From: Polynucleobacter sp. MWH-UH19D
GTDB taxonomy: Bacteria; Pseudomonadota; Gammaproteobacteria; Burkholderiales; Burkholderiaceae
Length of the DNA stretch: 64,000 nt
Assembly: GCF_040409795.1 (NCBI RefSeq)
Contig: NZ_CP099571.1
Span: forward strand, 1,116,001 to 1,180,000
Direction of reading: 5' to 3'
The translations under genes and the position numbers were made by a program. Shown in pieces: positions 29,343 through 37,321 of this stretch (position 1 is the first letter of the stretch; the number at the start of each line of letters is the position of its first letter). A model generated the notes under the pieces. The model did no database searches and was not told the DNA's origin. It worked only from the letters and a program-made list of their open reading frames with translations.

Positions 29343-30188
29343 ATGAACCCGCTCAATACCCCCCTTGGTTTTAGCTCCAACTTTTTATTTGTTCCTGGCA
29401 CTCGACCAGAGCGCTTTCTAAAAGCACTAGACAGTGGCGCTAGTGCCGTTATATTGGATCTAGAAGATGCAGTAGCGGAAGAGGATAAAGAAACCGCGCG
29501 CGCTGCAATACGGTCAGCATGGCCACAGTTTTCAGAGGAACAAAAGAAGCGTTTAGTGATTCGTACAAACTCACCTGGTTCAAAGTTTTATTCAGCCGAT
29601 TTAATCTTGGCTCAAGATCTCCAGGTTGCCTGCATCCTGATTCCCAAGAGTGAATCTTTAGATCAAATTAATGGCGCCGCGCTCATATTGCCAAAGACCG
29701 CCATCATTCCAATGATTGAAACTGCCGTTGGCCTATACAAGGTCAATGAGATCGCAAATTCTAATCAAGTACTACGACTAGCATTAGGGAATTTAGATTT
29801 ACAAGCTGATCTTGGCATGATTTGCGATCCACAAGAATCGGAATTGCAAACCGCGCGCTATCAAATCGTTCTTGCATCCCGACTTGCGCAAATTACCCCT
29901 CCAGTTGATGGGGTTACACCATCCACAGACGATCTAGCTCGCATCACCGATGATGCCGAACGCGCCAAACGCATGGGTTTTGGTGCAAAACTATGTATCC
30001 ACCCCAAACAAGTTCCTATCGTTCAGACTGCATTTATGCCTACAGAGGAAGAAATACACTGGGCACAAAGAGTGATTGAAGCTGATCATGCCTCCAAAGG
30101 TGGGGCCGTGAAGCTGGATGGGAAGATGATTGATCGTCCAGTAGTACTTTTAGCCAAAAGAACATTAGCAATTGCTGGTAAACACTAA
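29343..30188 (+). CDS. HpcH/HpaI-type CoA ester lyase (CitE-like)
   Basis: A 281-residue TIM-barrel lyase. FVPGTRPERFLKALDSGASA, VILDLEDAVAEEDK (metal-binding Glu/Asp), RTNSPGSKF, IPMIETAVGL and GFGAKLCIHPKQVP are the CitE/malyl-CoA/citramalyl-CoA lyase signatures. These enzymes split beta-hydroxyacyl-CoA esters, for example citramalyl-CoA to pyruvate and acetyl-CoA. It follows the MmgE/PrpD gene by 26 bases. Together with the hydratase it could complete an itaconyl-CoA-type route. Confidence 0.88.
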   Translation: MNPLNTPLGFSSNFLFVPGTRPERFLKALDSGASAVILDLEDAVAEEDKETARAAIRSAWPQFSEEQKKRLVIRTNSPGSKFYSADLILAQDLQVACILIPKSESLDQINGAALILPKTAIIPMIETAVGLYKVNEIANSNQVLRLALGNLDLQADLGMICDPQESELQTARYQIVLASRLAQITPPVDGVTPSTDDLARITDDAERAKRMGFGAKLCIHPKQVPIVQTAFMPTEEEIHWAQRVIEADHASKGGAVKLDGKMIDRPVVLLAKRTLAIAGKH

Positions 30189-30256
30189 GATCTTATATTT
30201 CAATCAATAAATTAAAATTCAGAACTTATTAGTACCACGAATATTTGGAGACCATA

Positions 30257-31246
30257 ATGAAATTAAAAAAACTTGTATTGACTGGAATAGCCACTGCATT
30301 AGCTACAGGTGCATTGCTGACTACCAGTGCAATGGCGCAAGCCGACTGGCCAACAAAATCAATTCAACTAATAGTTCCTTTTGCTGCAGGCGGTCCAACT
30401 GATTCGATCGCTCGCTTAATTGCTGTTCCAATGGGTCAGGCTCTTGGACAAACTGTTGTAGTTGAAAACGTACCAGGCGCTGGCGGCACCATTGCCTCAA
30501 CCAAGGTGGCACGTGCCGCGCCCGATGGTTACACAATTTATATTCATCATATGGGCATGGCTACCGCACAAGCTTTGTATGACAAACTCCCATATGATCC
30601 AATGACAAGCTTTGAATACATCGGGCAAGTTGCTGATGTGCCAATGGTTTTGTTGGGTAAAAAAGATTTGCCAGCAAACAACTTTAAAGAACTTGAGGCA
30701 TATATCAAAGCAAACGGCACTAGAGTCACCATGGCAAATGCAGGCCCTGGCGCAGTCTCACAGCTTTGCGGTTTATTGTTTCAAAGTCGTCTAGGCGTGA
30801 AGCTAACCAATGTTCCTTACAAAGGTACTGGTCCTGCATTAACCGATTTGCTCGGCGGTCAGGTTGATCTCTTGTGCGACCAAACAACGCAAACTATTCC
30901 CTATATCAAAGATGGACGCGTTAAGGCATTTGGCACAACAACCATGAAACGTTTGCCCGCAATTCCAAATGTTCCAACCTTAAATGAGCAAGGCCTAAAA
31001 GGCTTTGAAGTTAAAGTTTGGCATGGCGTATATGCACCCAAAGGCACTCCACAACCAATACTGGACAAAATTAATGCCGCCTTGAAAAAAGCATTAAATA
31101 CTCCGGATGTAAAAAAACGTTTAGAAGATGCGAATATCGATATTGTTCCGGCCGATAAAATTTCAGCCAAAGGACTTAAAGATCATCTCGATAAGGAGAT
31201 CAATGTTTGGGGGCCTGTGATTCGCAAGACAAACATTCCGGATTAA
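30257..31246 (+). CDS. Bug family (TctC-like) tripartite tricarboxylate transporter binding protein
   Basis: A 329-residue periplasmic receptor. Signal peptide MKLKKLVLTGIATALATGAL..., then WPTKSIQLIVPFAAGGPTD, VVENVPGAGGTIASTKVARA and VPYKGTGPALTDLLGGQVDL, the standard Bug motifs. Bug proteins bind carboxylates for TctAB channels; none is encoded here. The ATG at 30257 follows a GGAG site; an upstream TTG at 30245 overlaps that site. As last gene of the four-gene CoA-ester cluster, it likely binds the substrate that the cluster consumes. A strong terminator follows. Confidence 0.92.
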   Translation: MKLKKLVLTGIATALATGALLTTSAMAQADWPTKSIQLIVPFAAGGPTDSIARLIAVPMGQALGQTVVVENVPGAGGTIASTKVARAAPDGYTIYIHHMGMATAQALYDKLPYDPMTSFEYIGQVADVPMVLLGKKDLPANNFKELEAYIKANGTRVTMANAGPGAVSQLCGLLFQSRLGVKLTNVPYKGTGPALTDLLGGQVDLLCDQTTQTIPYIKDGRVKAFGTTTMKRLPAIPNVPTLNEQGLKGFEVKVWHGVYAPKGTPQPILDKINAALKKALNTPDVKKRLEDANIDIVPADKISAKGLKDHLDKEINVWGPVIRKTNIPD

Positions 31247-31263
31247 TACCATTTGCCCTTATG

Positions 31264-31291
31264 AAAAAGCCAGCATCATGCTGGCTTTTTT
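31264..31291. terminator. Bidirectional intrinsic terminator
   Basis: AAAAAGCCAGCA and TGCTGGCTTTTT pair over 12 bp with a TCA loop and a T-run at each end. It closes the CoA-ester cluster on the plus strand and the envelope operon (stop at 31324) on the minus strand. Confidence 0.88.
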
Positions 31292-31323
31292 GTTATCGAT
31301 AAATATTCTGGATTCGCCGTGAA

Positions 31324-31947
31324 TTATCCTGGTCTAAATAAATATCCCGAACGCGCCCTTTCTTTTCGCTGCTTAAGTATTTCTTTGCATAAAGACATGA
31401 GCGCCCAAATAGCTAAAGTGGGATCTAATAAGTAATCCCATAGATTGCTAGATTCATGCAAATGCAAGCTCCATGCAATAACAGCAAAGCCAATGATCCA
31501 AATGCCCTTAAGCCAACCAGCAAGCCCAAGCAATACTGCAAAGACTAAAACGCCAATTAGAAAAGCATTAGATCCATAACCCCAAGCGTATGGGTCAAAC
31601 ATGGTTATGCCCAAAGCAAATGGATAAAACCCAATTGCCACAATAGCAATACACCATTTAACAGGGGATGGAACGGCTTGATGATTGGGTAATAGAGTGC
31701 TCCATAGTAATAAGGAAGTCACAATACTCAAATCTCCAATCACCCCGCGAACGTAAGCAGCTAAGGGCAAAGCCAGTGAGAGCCCTAGTGGCCAAAAAAA
31801 TAGATTTGCCAATATCAAAACGGACATTGCTTTAAAAGTGAATGGGATGGTATTTCTAGTAATAGCCTGGAGTAACAAAAGCACCAATACTGAGCATGTA
31901 ATCGACATTTCCACTAGCGCAATGGTTTGCATGAGAGCATTTGTCAT
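31324..31947 (-). CDS. Multi-pass membrane protein of unknown function (207 aa)
   Basis: I do not recognise a family. The protein shows about six hydrophobic segments (for example SITCSVLVLLLLQAI, WCIAIVAIGFYPFALGITMF, LIGVLVFAVLLGLAGWLKGI), a short basic C-terminus (KEILKQRKERARSG), and the polar stretch HLHESSNLWDYLLDP near the end. Its ATG overlaps the stop of the sialidase-fold gene as ATGA, so it is translated with it. A role in envelope glycan handling is suggested only by the operon with a GT39-type transferase. Confidence 0.8.
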   Translation of the reverse strand: MTNALMQTIALVEMSITCSVLVLLLLQAITRNTIPFTFKAMSVLILANLFFWPLGLSLALPLAAYVRGVIGDLSIVTSLLLWSTLLPNHQAVPSPVKWCIAIVAIGFYPFALGITMFDPYAWGYGSNAFLIGVLVFAVLLGLAGWLKGIWIIGFAVIAWSLHLHESSNLWDYLLDPTLAIWALMSLCKEILKQRKERARSGYLFRPG

Positions 31948-33227
31948 TTGACCTCCCCCGATTTACTGGCGGATTGTTTTTGACCATCGACTGCCAGTTG
32001 CTTGTATGCACGATCAAGCCATGCACCAGAGAAATAAGCATGTCGAATTTTTTTGCGACCCCAGGTGTACACTAAATGCGCATCATCTCCGTGCACACTT
32101 ATTAAATATGGATAAGAGAATTCCCTACGCTCTTGCTCTGATAACGCCTCATCATCTTCAATGGTTTCAACAATATGCCATGCATCCGAACCAGGATTGC
32201 TCATCATCAATACCAAACGATAGCGACCAGTTTCAATATTATTGAGAGCTAATAAACGCGCTCCGTTTCGTAGCAGGACTCCTCCTATTGCAGAGTTTGG
32301 ATTAGAAATCTCTAAATCATCGAAAGGTTGCCAAGATTCCCCTGCATTTTGAGTGGTGCTTACAGGAATTTGCTTTGGCTTTCCTGTGCCGCGTGTTTGT
32401 CTAAAAAAAGCACTTGCGCCCTGAGCATCATTTACAAACACAATCGGTTGTATCGATCCACGCCCCGAACTCATGCGCTTTTTATCAAGTACTTGATCGG
32501 CATCCAATCTCAGAAATTCACCAAAGCGACCAATCCACTCATGATAGGCTGGCAGTCCCAAACGGCCATCTACAAATGCCAAGCTTGGTGACTTGACTAA
32601 AGTACTGAGATTAAAAAATGGTGAGGTAATGAGACGCTGAGGGCGAGTCCATGTAAGCCCCTCATCTTCCGAGAACATGGTTGATATTGAGCTGCCGGCC
32701 CAACCACCAATTGATACCGTTACAAAGAATAGCTGCAGTCGACCATCTGCAAGTCGAGCAGGAACGGGATTCCCAAGTTTTGCAATATAGCGCGATAAAC
32801 CTTTTTCAGCACTTATCCGATCGATCACTACACTTGAATCCCCCCACTCACGTGATGTTGGATTCCATACCGCGGTATTAATTACTACATCGGCCGCGCC
32901 TTCACGGCTACCGGCAAACCAAAAAGCTCGAACACCGCCATTCTTCAAAGCAATTAAAGAGGCTGCATGCACGGAAGCAGCTCCTGTATCTGGCAACCAA
33001 TCCATCACTGGACTTGGAGTCGCTCCATGAGTGGCAGGCTTTACTTTTGTATAGGCTGATTTTGTTGCTGATCTTGCATCTATTGATTTATCTGCATTTA
33101 ATTCTGTAGGCTCTATCCAAGCTTCTTCATTCATCGCAAAAGGTGCCCAAGCTGGACGACCATCAATATGAATGAATCCGAGTACCGCCGCTAATAGCAA
33201 AAAGCAATATGCCAGTATGCGACTCAT
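31944..33227 (-). CDS. Sialidase-fold (BNR/Asp-box) protein, membrane-anchored
   Basis: A protein of about 427 residues with an uncleaved-looking N-terminal helix (ILAYCFLLLAAVLGFIHI) and a six-bladed sialidase fold with Asp-boxes SEDEGLTW (about residue 186) and TQNAGESW (about 293), plus the FRIP-like region GNPVPARLADGRLQLFF. True exo-sialidases release sialic acid from glycans; Asp-box proteins of this type also act on other sugars. The true substrate is unknown. The ATG at 33227 overlaps the transferase stop as ATGA; a GTG two codons earlier is also open. Middle gene of a three-gene overlapping operon. Confidence 0.8.
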   Translation of the reverse strand: MSRILAYCFLLLAAVLGFIHIDGRPAWAPFAMNEEAWIEPTELNADKSIDARSATKSAYTKVKPATHGATPSPVMDWLPDTGAASVHAASLIALKNGGVRAFWFAGSREGAADVVINTAVWNPTSREWGDSSVVIDRISAEKGLSRYIAKLGNPVPARLADGRLQLFFVTVSIGGWAGSSISTMFSEDEGLTWTRPQRLITSPFFNLSTLVKSPSLAFVDGRLGLPAYHEWIGRFGEFLRLDADQVLDKKRMSSGRGSIQPIVFVNDAQGASAFFRQTRGTGKPKQIPVSTTQNAGESWQPFDDLEISNPNSAIGGVLLRNGARLLALNNIETGRYRLVLMMSNPGSDAWHIVETIEDDEALSEQERREFSYPYLISVHGDDAHLVYTWGRKKIRHAYFSGAWLDRAYKQLAVDGQKQSASKSGEVK

Positions 33228-34945
33228 CTGCACGCATCCTTGATGCTAATCAAATCGGGTTTAGCTGCTGCAGTCGCAATCAAATACTCCGTCACAAAGA
33301 GATGCTCACTAATTTTTCCCCTAAGCATCTCTTTAATTGCCTCATCAGAATGTCGTGCTTTCATTTCCATACGATGCCCCAATAACTGGCATGAGTCGCA
33401 TAAAGCAGGCATTGAACCCAATGGGGAATGAACTGCAACAATTGGATAGGACTTGGTAAGGCTCTCTATTTCGCCAGCATCTTTAGCAGGATAGCCATGC
33501 AATTGAGCGCCTGGAAGTAGCAAGCGATACTCCTCATCCTTTGCTCGATAGTCGCATGGAATCCACACATCTTTGTCTTGTACACGATGAATAGTCTCAG
33601 CAGAAAAGCGCCCTAACTCTCCCTCAAGCGGAACTAGGCTACTAGTCAAGCCACAATACACCAGGAAGCAGCCCATTAAAGCAAACGACTTGCACTGCGC
33701 ACGCCGAATGAATCCGACTATCGCAAGCAAGATACCCAACCCCATGAGAACCCAATGCAGAGGGTGATATTGCCAAATTCCCGAACCTTCTGAAAATACA
33801 AGGCCCTGCAGATTCATTCCAAGCCATACCAATAACCCGAGTAGGATTGCTTGCAACACGAGCGCAATCCGGAATCCCCATAAAGGCAAACGATCCCAAT
33901 GCAATGCAATCAAAGCGGCAAATGCAGGCATTACTGGTAGCAGGTAGCGACCGGAACGTTGACTTGGCAAACTAAATACCAGCAGGAACGAGCCGATCAG
34001 TAAAAGTAAGAGCGTCTCTTCAACTAACAAGAATCGCCGCCCGCGCCAACACTGTAAAAGTGTTGAAATCAACACAAAGACGAAAAGCCCAGCATTTGCC
34101 AATGTAGTCAGTAACAACATCCAAATACTGTCGCCACCCCGAATGAATTCAACAAAATAATTGGTGCTACGAGCTGAGAACTTTCCTGCATTCTCACCTA
34201 GTACAAATTCTCGCCAAACAGCCTCTGGATTTGGATCAAGAGTAAACCACAAGGAGAAAATACCCAATGCGATGATGGCAAGTAATATTAATTTATAGAG
34301 ATCTCGAATCAGAGCCTGAGGAATACTCCACTGTCGCCAGTACCAGTAATACAGACCTAGTGCAAATGACGCAGGAACTATGTAAGCGAACGATTTTGCA
34401 AATAAAGCAAAACCTAAACAAATGCCTGCAAATACTGGAAATAGTAACTTGGACTCCAATGCAGTCTTACCCCAATATAAGAGTGTAAAAAACGGAAGGC
34501 TTAACCAAAACACCTCCGGAGGATCTGTAAGAAATGGACGGCCATAGCGATAGGTTGCAAAAAAAGATAGCCAAACCAATGCAGCAAGAATACCTGTCTG
34601 AGTTTTTCCGCTAAAACGTCTGACCGATATAAAAAGTAATAATGCGGTTAGTGCGGTATAAAGCACGCTAGGCCAACGCAAGCTCTCCAAACTCCAGCTA
34701 CTTGCCCAATGAGTACTAGCAATTCCTTGCCAAAAGATCAGTGGTGGCTTGGTATTTTTGATGCCGTCCATTCCAGATTGAAGTGGCAGCCACGAACCAG
34801 AATCCGCCGTCATTCTGACGATATGCATATAAGGGTACTCGTCCCCATTTTTTGGGGCAAAACGACTATTTAGACCATACAGGTAGGCAAAGACGGCCAA
34901 AACCAGGGTCAACAAGGCATATCGAAGAGTAAATGAACCACGCAT
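33224..34945 (-). CDS. GT39-type (ArnT/PMT-like) membrane glycosyltransferase
   Basis: A 573-residue integral membrane protein with about 12 hydrophobic helices. Close to the N-terminus is the acidic pair in PKNGDEYPYM (Asp35-Glu36), the position of the catalytic Asp in ArnT/PMT-type GT-C transferases, then GIKNTKPPLIFWQG and FLTDPPEVFWLSLPF. Such enzymes use polyprenyl-phosphate sugars to modify lipid A, proteins or glycans on the periplasmic side. The C-terminal 130 residues form a soluble domain. First of three overlapping minus-strand genes; an inverted repeat lies just upstream. Confidence 0.85.
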   Translation of the reverse strand: MRGSFTLRYALLTLVLAVFAYLYGLNSRFAPKNGDEYPYMHIVRMTADSGSWLPLQSGMDGIKNTKPPLIFWQGIASTHWASSWSLESLRWPSVLYTALTALLLFISVRRFSGKTQTGILAALVWLSFFATYRYGRPFLTDPPEVFWLSLPFFTLLYWGKTALESKLLFPVFAGICLGFALFAKSFAYIVPASFALGLYYWYWRQWSIPQALIRDLYKLILLAIIALGIFSLWFTLDPNPEAVWREFVLGENAGKFSARSTNYFVEFIRGGDSIWMLLLTTLANAGLFVFVLISTLLQCWRGRRFLLVEETLLLLLIGSFLLVFSLPSQRSGRYLLPVMPAFAALIALHWDRLPLWGFRIALVLQAILLGLLVWLGMNLQGLVFSEGSGIWQYHPLHWVLMGLGILLAIVGFIRRAQCKSFALMGCFLVYCGLTSSLVPLEGELGRFSAETIHRVQDKDVWIPCDYRAKDEEYRLLLPGAQLHGYPAKDAGEIESLTKSYPIVAVHSPLGSMPALCDSCQLLGHRMEMKARHSDEAIKEMLRGKISEHLFVTEYLIATAAAKPDLISIKDACR

Positions 34946-34946
34946 G

Positions 34947-34961
34947 CCTATAGTTTATAGG
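34947..34961. repeat. Inverted repeat CCTATA-GTT-TATAGG
   Basis: Six-base arms around three bases, starting one base upstream of the glycosyltransferase start codon in the 186-base divergent gap before the cytochrome gene. It could be an operator or translation-blocking hairpin; evidence is symmetry only. Confidence 0.35.
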
Positions 34962-35131
34962 TGCAGAGGTATGCTGACGAAAAATAGGGATAAACCCAAA
35001 TTGGATATGAGCTTATAGAAAATTCATCTTAAAAGATCGTTCACTTTTGCTAGTTCTTGATTAAGATAGAGCAAGCTTGATAAACAAGGTTATCCAACAA
35101 TTTGGGTGCCAATTAAATGGAGATTGTTCTC

Positions 35132-35464
35132 ATGCAATGGAAGCAAACAAAGCCCCCTTTATACCTTTTAGGTTTTTTGAGCCTTTTCTTTATTTCACAT
35201 CTAGCTCAAGCACAGTCTGCAGATGCAACCAATCTTTATCACCGCGGACTGGCTGCAACCTGCGCTAATTGCCATGGCACAGATGGCAAGGGTGTACCTG
35301 ATGGTGGTATGCCATTAATCAACAATCTGACTAGCGAGCAAATTCTGAGTCAACTCAAAGCATTTAAATCTGGCGCACGGGAGGGCACCATCATGCCCCA
35401 ACTCGCCAAAGGTTACTCAGATGAGCAACTTGAAATCATTGCCAAGCAATTGGGAAATAAATAG
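35132..35464 (+). CDS. fccA: Mono-haem c-type cytochrome, FccA/SoxE-like
   Basis: A 110-residue exported cytochrome. Signal peptide through HLAQAQ, haem-binding CANCH at residues 44-48 and a likely axial Met88 in GTIMPQLA. It is the size of a single-haem subunit of flavocytochrome c sulfide dehydrogenase, receiving electrons from the flavoprotein encoded 9 bases downstream. The start at 35132 was chosen because a GGAG ribosome site lies 9 bases before it; an ATG at 35117 is in frame. The symbol rests on pairing with the flavoprotein. Confidence 0.85.
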   Translation: MQWKQTKPPLYLLGFLSLFFISHLAQAQSADATNLYHRGLAATCANCHGTDGKGVPDGGMPLINNLTSEQILSQLKAFKSGAREGTIMPQLAKGYSDEQLEIIAKQLGNK

Positions 35465-35473
35465 GAGCCTAAA

Positions 35474-36748
35474 ATGAATCGTCGACACTTTATTGGACAA
35501 AGCGCAGCAGCGCTAGGCTTACTCTCAGGCTTTTCTGGACAGGCTCGCGCTAATCTCCAAAAAGCAGAAATACTCGTTATCGGTGGTGGCTATGGTGGCG
35601 CTACAGCTGCGAAGTACTTACGTCTTTTTTCAAACAATACCGCAAATGTCACGCTAATAGAACCCAACGCCTCTTTTGTATCATGCCCCCTGTCCAATTT
35701 GGTAGTAGGTGGCTCCCGAACGCTAGCTGAAATCACAAGCCCTTATGACAATCTTGCTAAGCGGCATGGTGTAAAAATGATTCAAGATAGCGTTAGCAGC
35801 ATTGATCCAGATAAAAAAACTGTCAAGCTTGCCTCTGGCAAAACCTTACGCTACGACAAAGTGGTTGTTTCACCTGGCGTCGCCCTCATGATGAACAGCA
35901 TCGAAGGCTTAGCTCAAGCCAATAAGGCAGGAATTACATTACAAGCTTGGAAGGCTGGCCCCGAAACGATCGCACTTCACAAGCAACTTGCAGCCATGCG
36001 CGATGGTGGCACTTACGCAATTAGCATTCCAGAGGCCCCATACCGCTGCCCTCCTGGACCGTACGAGCGTGCTTGCCAAGTTGCAAATTACCTCAAAAAG
36101 AATAAGCCTAAATCTAAGGTGCTCATCTTAGATGCCAACCAAGATGTGACCTCTAAGGGCGGCCTCTTCAAAAAAGTTTGGGCCGAGCAATACGCTGGCA
36201 TGATCGAATATCGACCAAAACATAATGTCACTGCGGTAGATGCAAAGACCAAAACCATCAAGTTTGAAATTCAAGATGATGTAAAAGCAGATGTCTTAAA
36301 TCTACTGCCTGCCATGAGTGCTGGTGAGATTGCGGTTAAAACGGGTCTTGCAAATGCCAATGGTCGCTGGGTTAATGTCAACTACATCAATTTTGAATCA
36401 ACCGCACAAAAAGATATACACGTGCTTGGTGACTCAATTCAGGTTGCACCCCTAATGCCCAAGTCAGGTCATATGGCCAATCAACATGCCAAAGTTGCGG
36501 CTGCGGCAATTGTTGCTGAATTGAGTGGTTGGGAAGTCAATCCTGCGCCAGTGCTCACCAATACCTGCTATAGCTTTGTGAATGATCGTGAAGTTGTTCA
36601 CGTAGCAAGCGTGCACCAGTACAACACTGCAGAAAAAACATTTAAGACCGTTCCTGGCTCTGGAGGGCTTTCACCCTCACCTTCAACGCTGGAAGGCGTT
36701 TACGCATGGGGCTGGGCTCATAATATATGGGCTGATGCATTAGGTTGA
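35474..36748 (+). CDS. fccB: Flavocytochrome c sulfide dehydrogenase flavoprotein subunit
   Basis: A 424-residue FAD protein with a twin-arginine-like start (NRRHFIGQSAAALGL), the FAD-binding EILVIGGGYGGATAAKYLR, and all the FccB cysteines: Cys71 in VSCPLSNLVVGG (equivalent to the covalent-FAD Cys), Cys192 in RCPPGPYERAC, and Cys365 in LTNTCYSFV (the redox-active pair that oxidises sulfide). The C-terminus (TLEGVYAWGWAHNIWADALG) is the family FCSD flavin-binding end. It oxidises sulfide to sulfur in the periplasm and passes electrons to the cytochrome upstream. A strong terminator follows. Confidence 0.9.
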   Translation: MNRRHFIGQSAAALGLLSGFSGQARANLQKAEILVIGGGYGGATAAKYLRLFSNNTANVTLIEPNASFVSCPLSNLVVGGSRTLAEITSPYDNLAKRHGVKMIQDSVSSIDPDKKTVKLASGKTLRYDKVVVSPGVALMMNSIEGLAQANKAGITLQAWKAGPETIALHKQLAAMRDGGTYAISIPEAPYRCPPGPYERACQVANYLKKNKPKSKVLILDANQDVTSKGGLFKKVWAEQYAGMIEYRPKHNVTAVDAKTKTIKFEIQDDVKADVLNLLPAMSAGEIAVKTGLANANGRWVNVNYINFESTAQKDIHVLGDSIQVAPLMPKSGHMANQHAKVAAAAIVAELSGWEVNPAPVLTNTCYSFVNDREVVHVASVHQYNTAEKTFKTVPGSGGLSPSPSTLEGVYAWGWAHNIWADALG

Positions 36749-36765
36749 TCTAAGTCAACACTCAT

Positions 36766-36795
36766 AAAAATAGGGGCTAATAAGCCCCTATTTTT
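36766..36795 (+). terminator. Intrinsic terminator of fccAB
   Basis: A 13-bp stem AAAAATAGGGGCT/AGCCCCTATTTTT with an AATA loop ends in a T-rich run, 18 bases past the fccB stop. Confidence 0.88.
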
Positions 36796-36856
36796 ATTTA
36801 CTTATTCACTGCAATACCTATACTAGGATTAATAACAAAAATGCAGGAGACCGAAT

Positions 36857-37309
36857 ATGACGCCATCATCCCCAAAGGACGCGACCAAAATTGAAGCCGC
36901 CATTGAGCGGTGGACCGTACCTATTGGTAATTTATTTGTATCACTCTTTCATCGCATTGCCTTATTTGGCATTGGCGCTGCAACAGTTTGGTCAGCAGCA
37001 GTTGCATTTTTGGGGATGGTTGGAAAAGGCTCCGCCTCAATTGAAGATTTGCTGCTTCTATTTATTTATCTTGAAATTGGCGCCATGGTTGGAATTTACT
37101 TCAAAACCAACCACATGCCAGTACGCTTCCTCATTTATGTTGCCATTACCGCAGTAACGCGATTAATTATTGACCTGGTAAATACCAAACATGAAGCAGA
37201 TATGGCTATTCTGCTAATGGGAATCACCATCCTTGTTTTAGCTTTGGCCAACGCTGTCGTGCGTTATGCGTCCTTTAAGTTCCCTAGTCGCCACAGCGAT
37301 AACGAGTAG
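36857..37309 (+). CDS. PsiE-family membrane protein
   Basis: A 150-residue protein with four hydrophobic segments (ALFGIGAATVWSAAVAFLGM; LLLLFIYLEIGAMVGIYF; FLIYVAITAVTRLIIDLV; LLMGITILVLALANAVVRYA) and the PsiE-like order of them. Phosphate-starvation-inducible in E. coli, but function unknown. A GGAGA site precedes the ATG. It converges with the TAXI gene; stops are 12 bases apart. Confidence 0.85.
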   Translation: MTPSSPKDATKIEAAIERWTVPIGNLFVSLFHRIALFGIGAATVWSAAVAFLGMVGKGSASIEDLLLLFIYLEIGAMVGIYFKTNHMPVRFLIYVAITAVTRLIIDLVNTKHEADMAILLMGITILVLALANAVVRYASFKFPSRHSDNE

Positions 37310-37321
37310 GCTCTAGAATAC

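Noticed and set aside
35057..35070. FNR-like site before fccA (TTGATTAAGATAGA)
   Set aside because: Only the left half-site matches; the right half deviates at two key bases.
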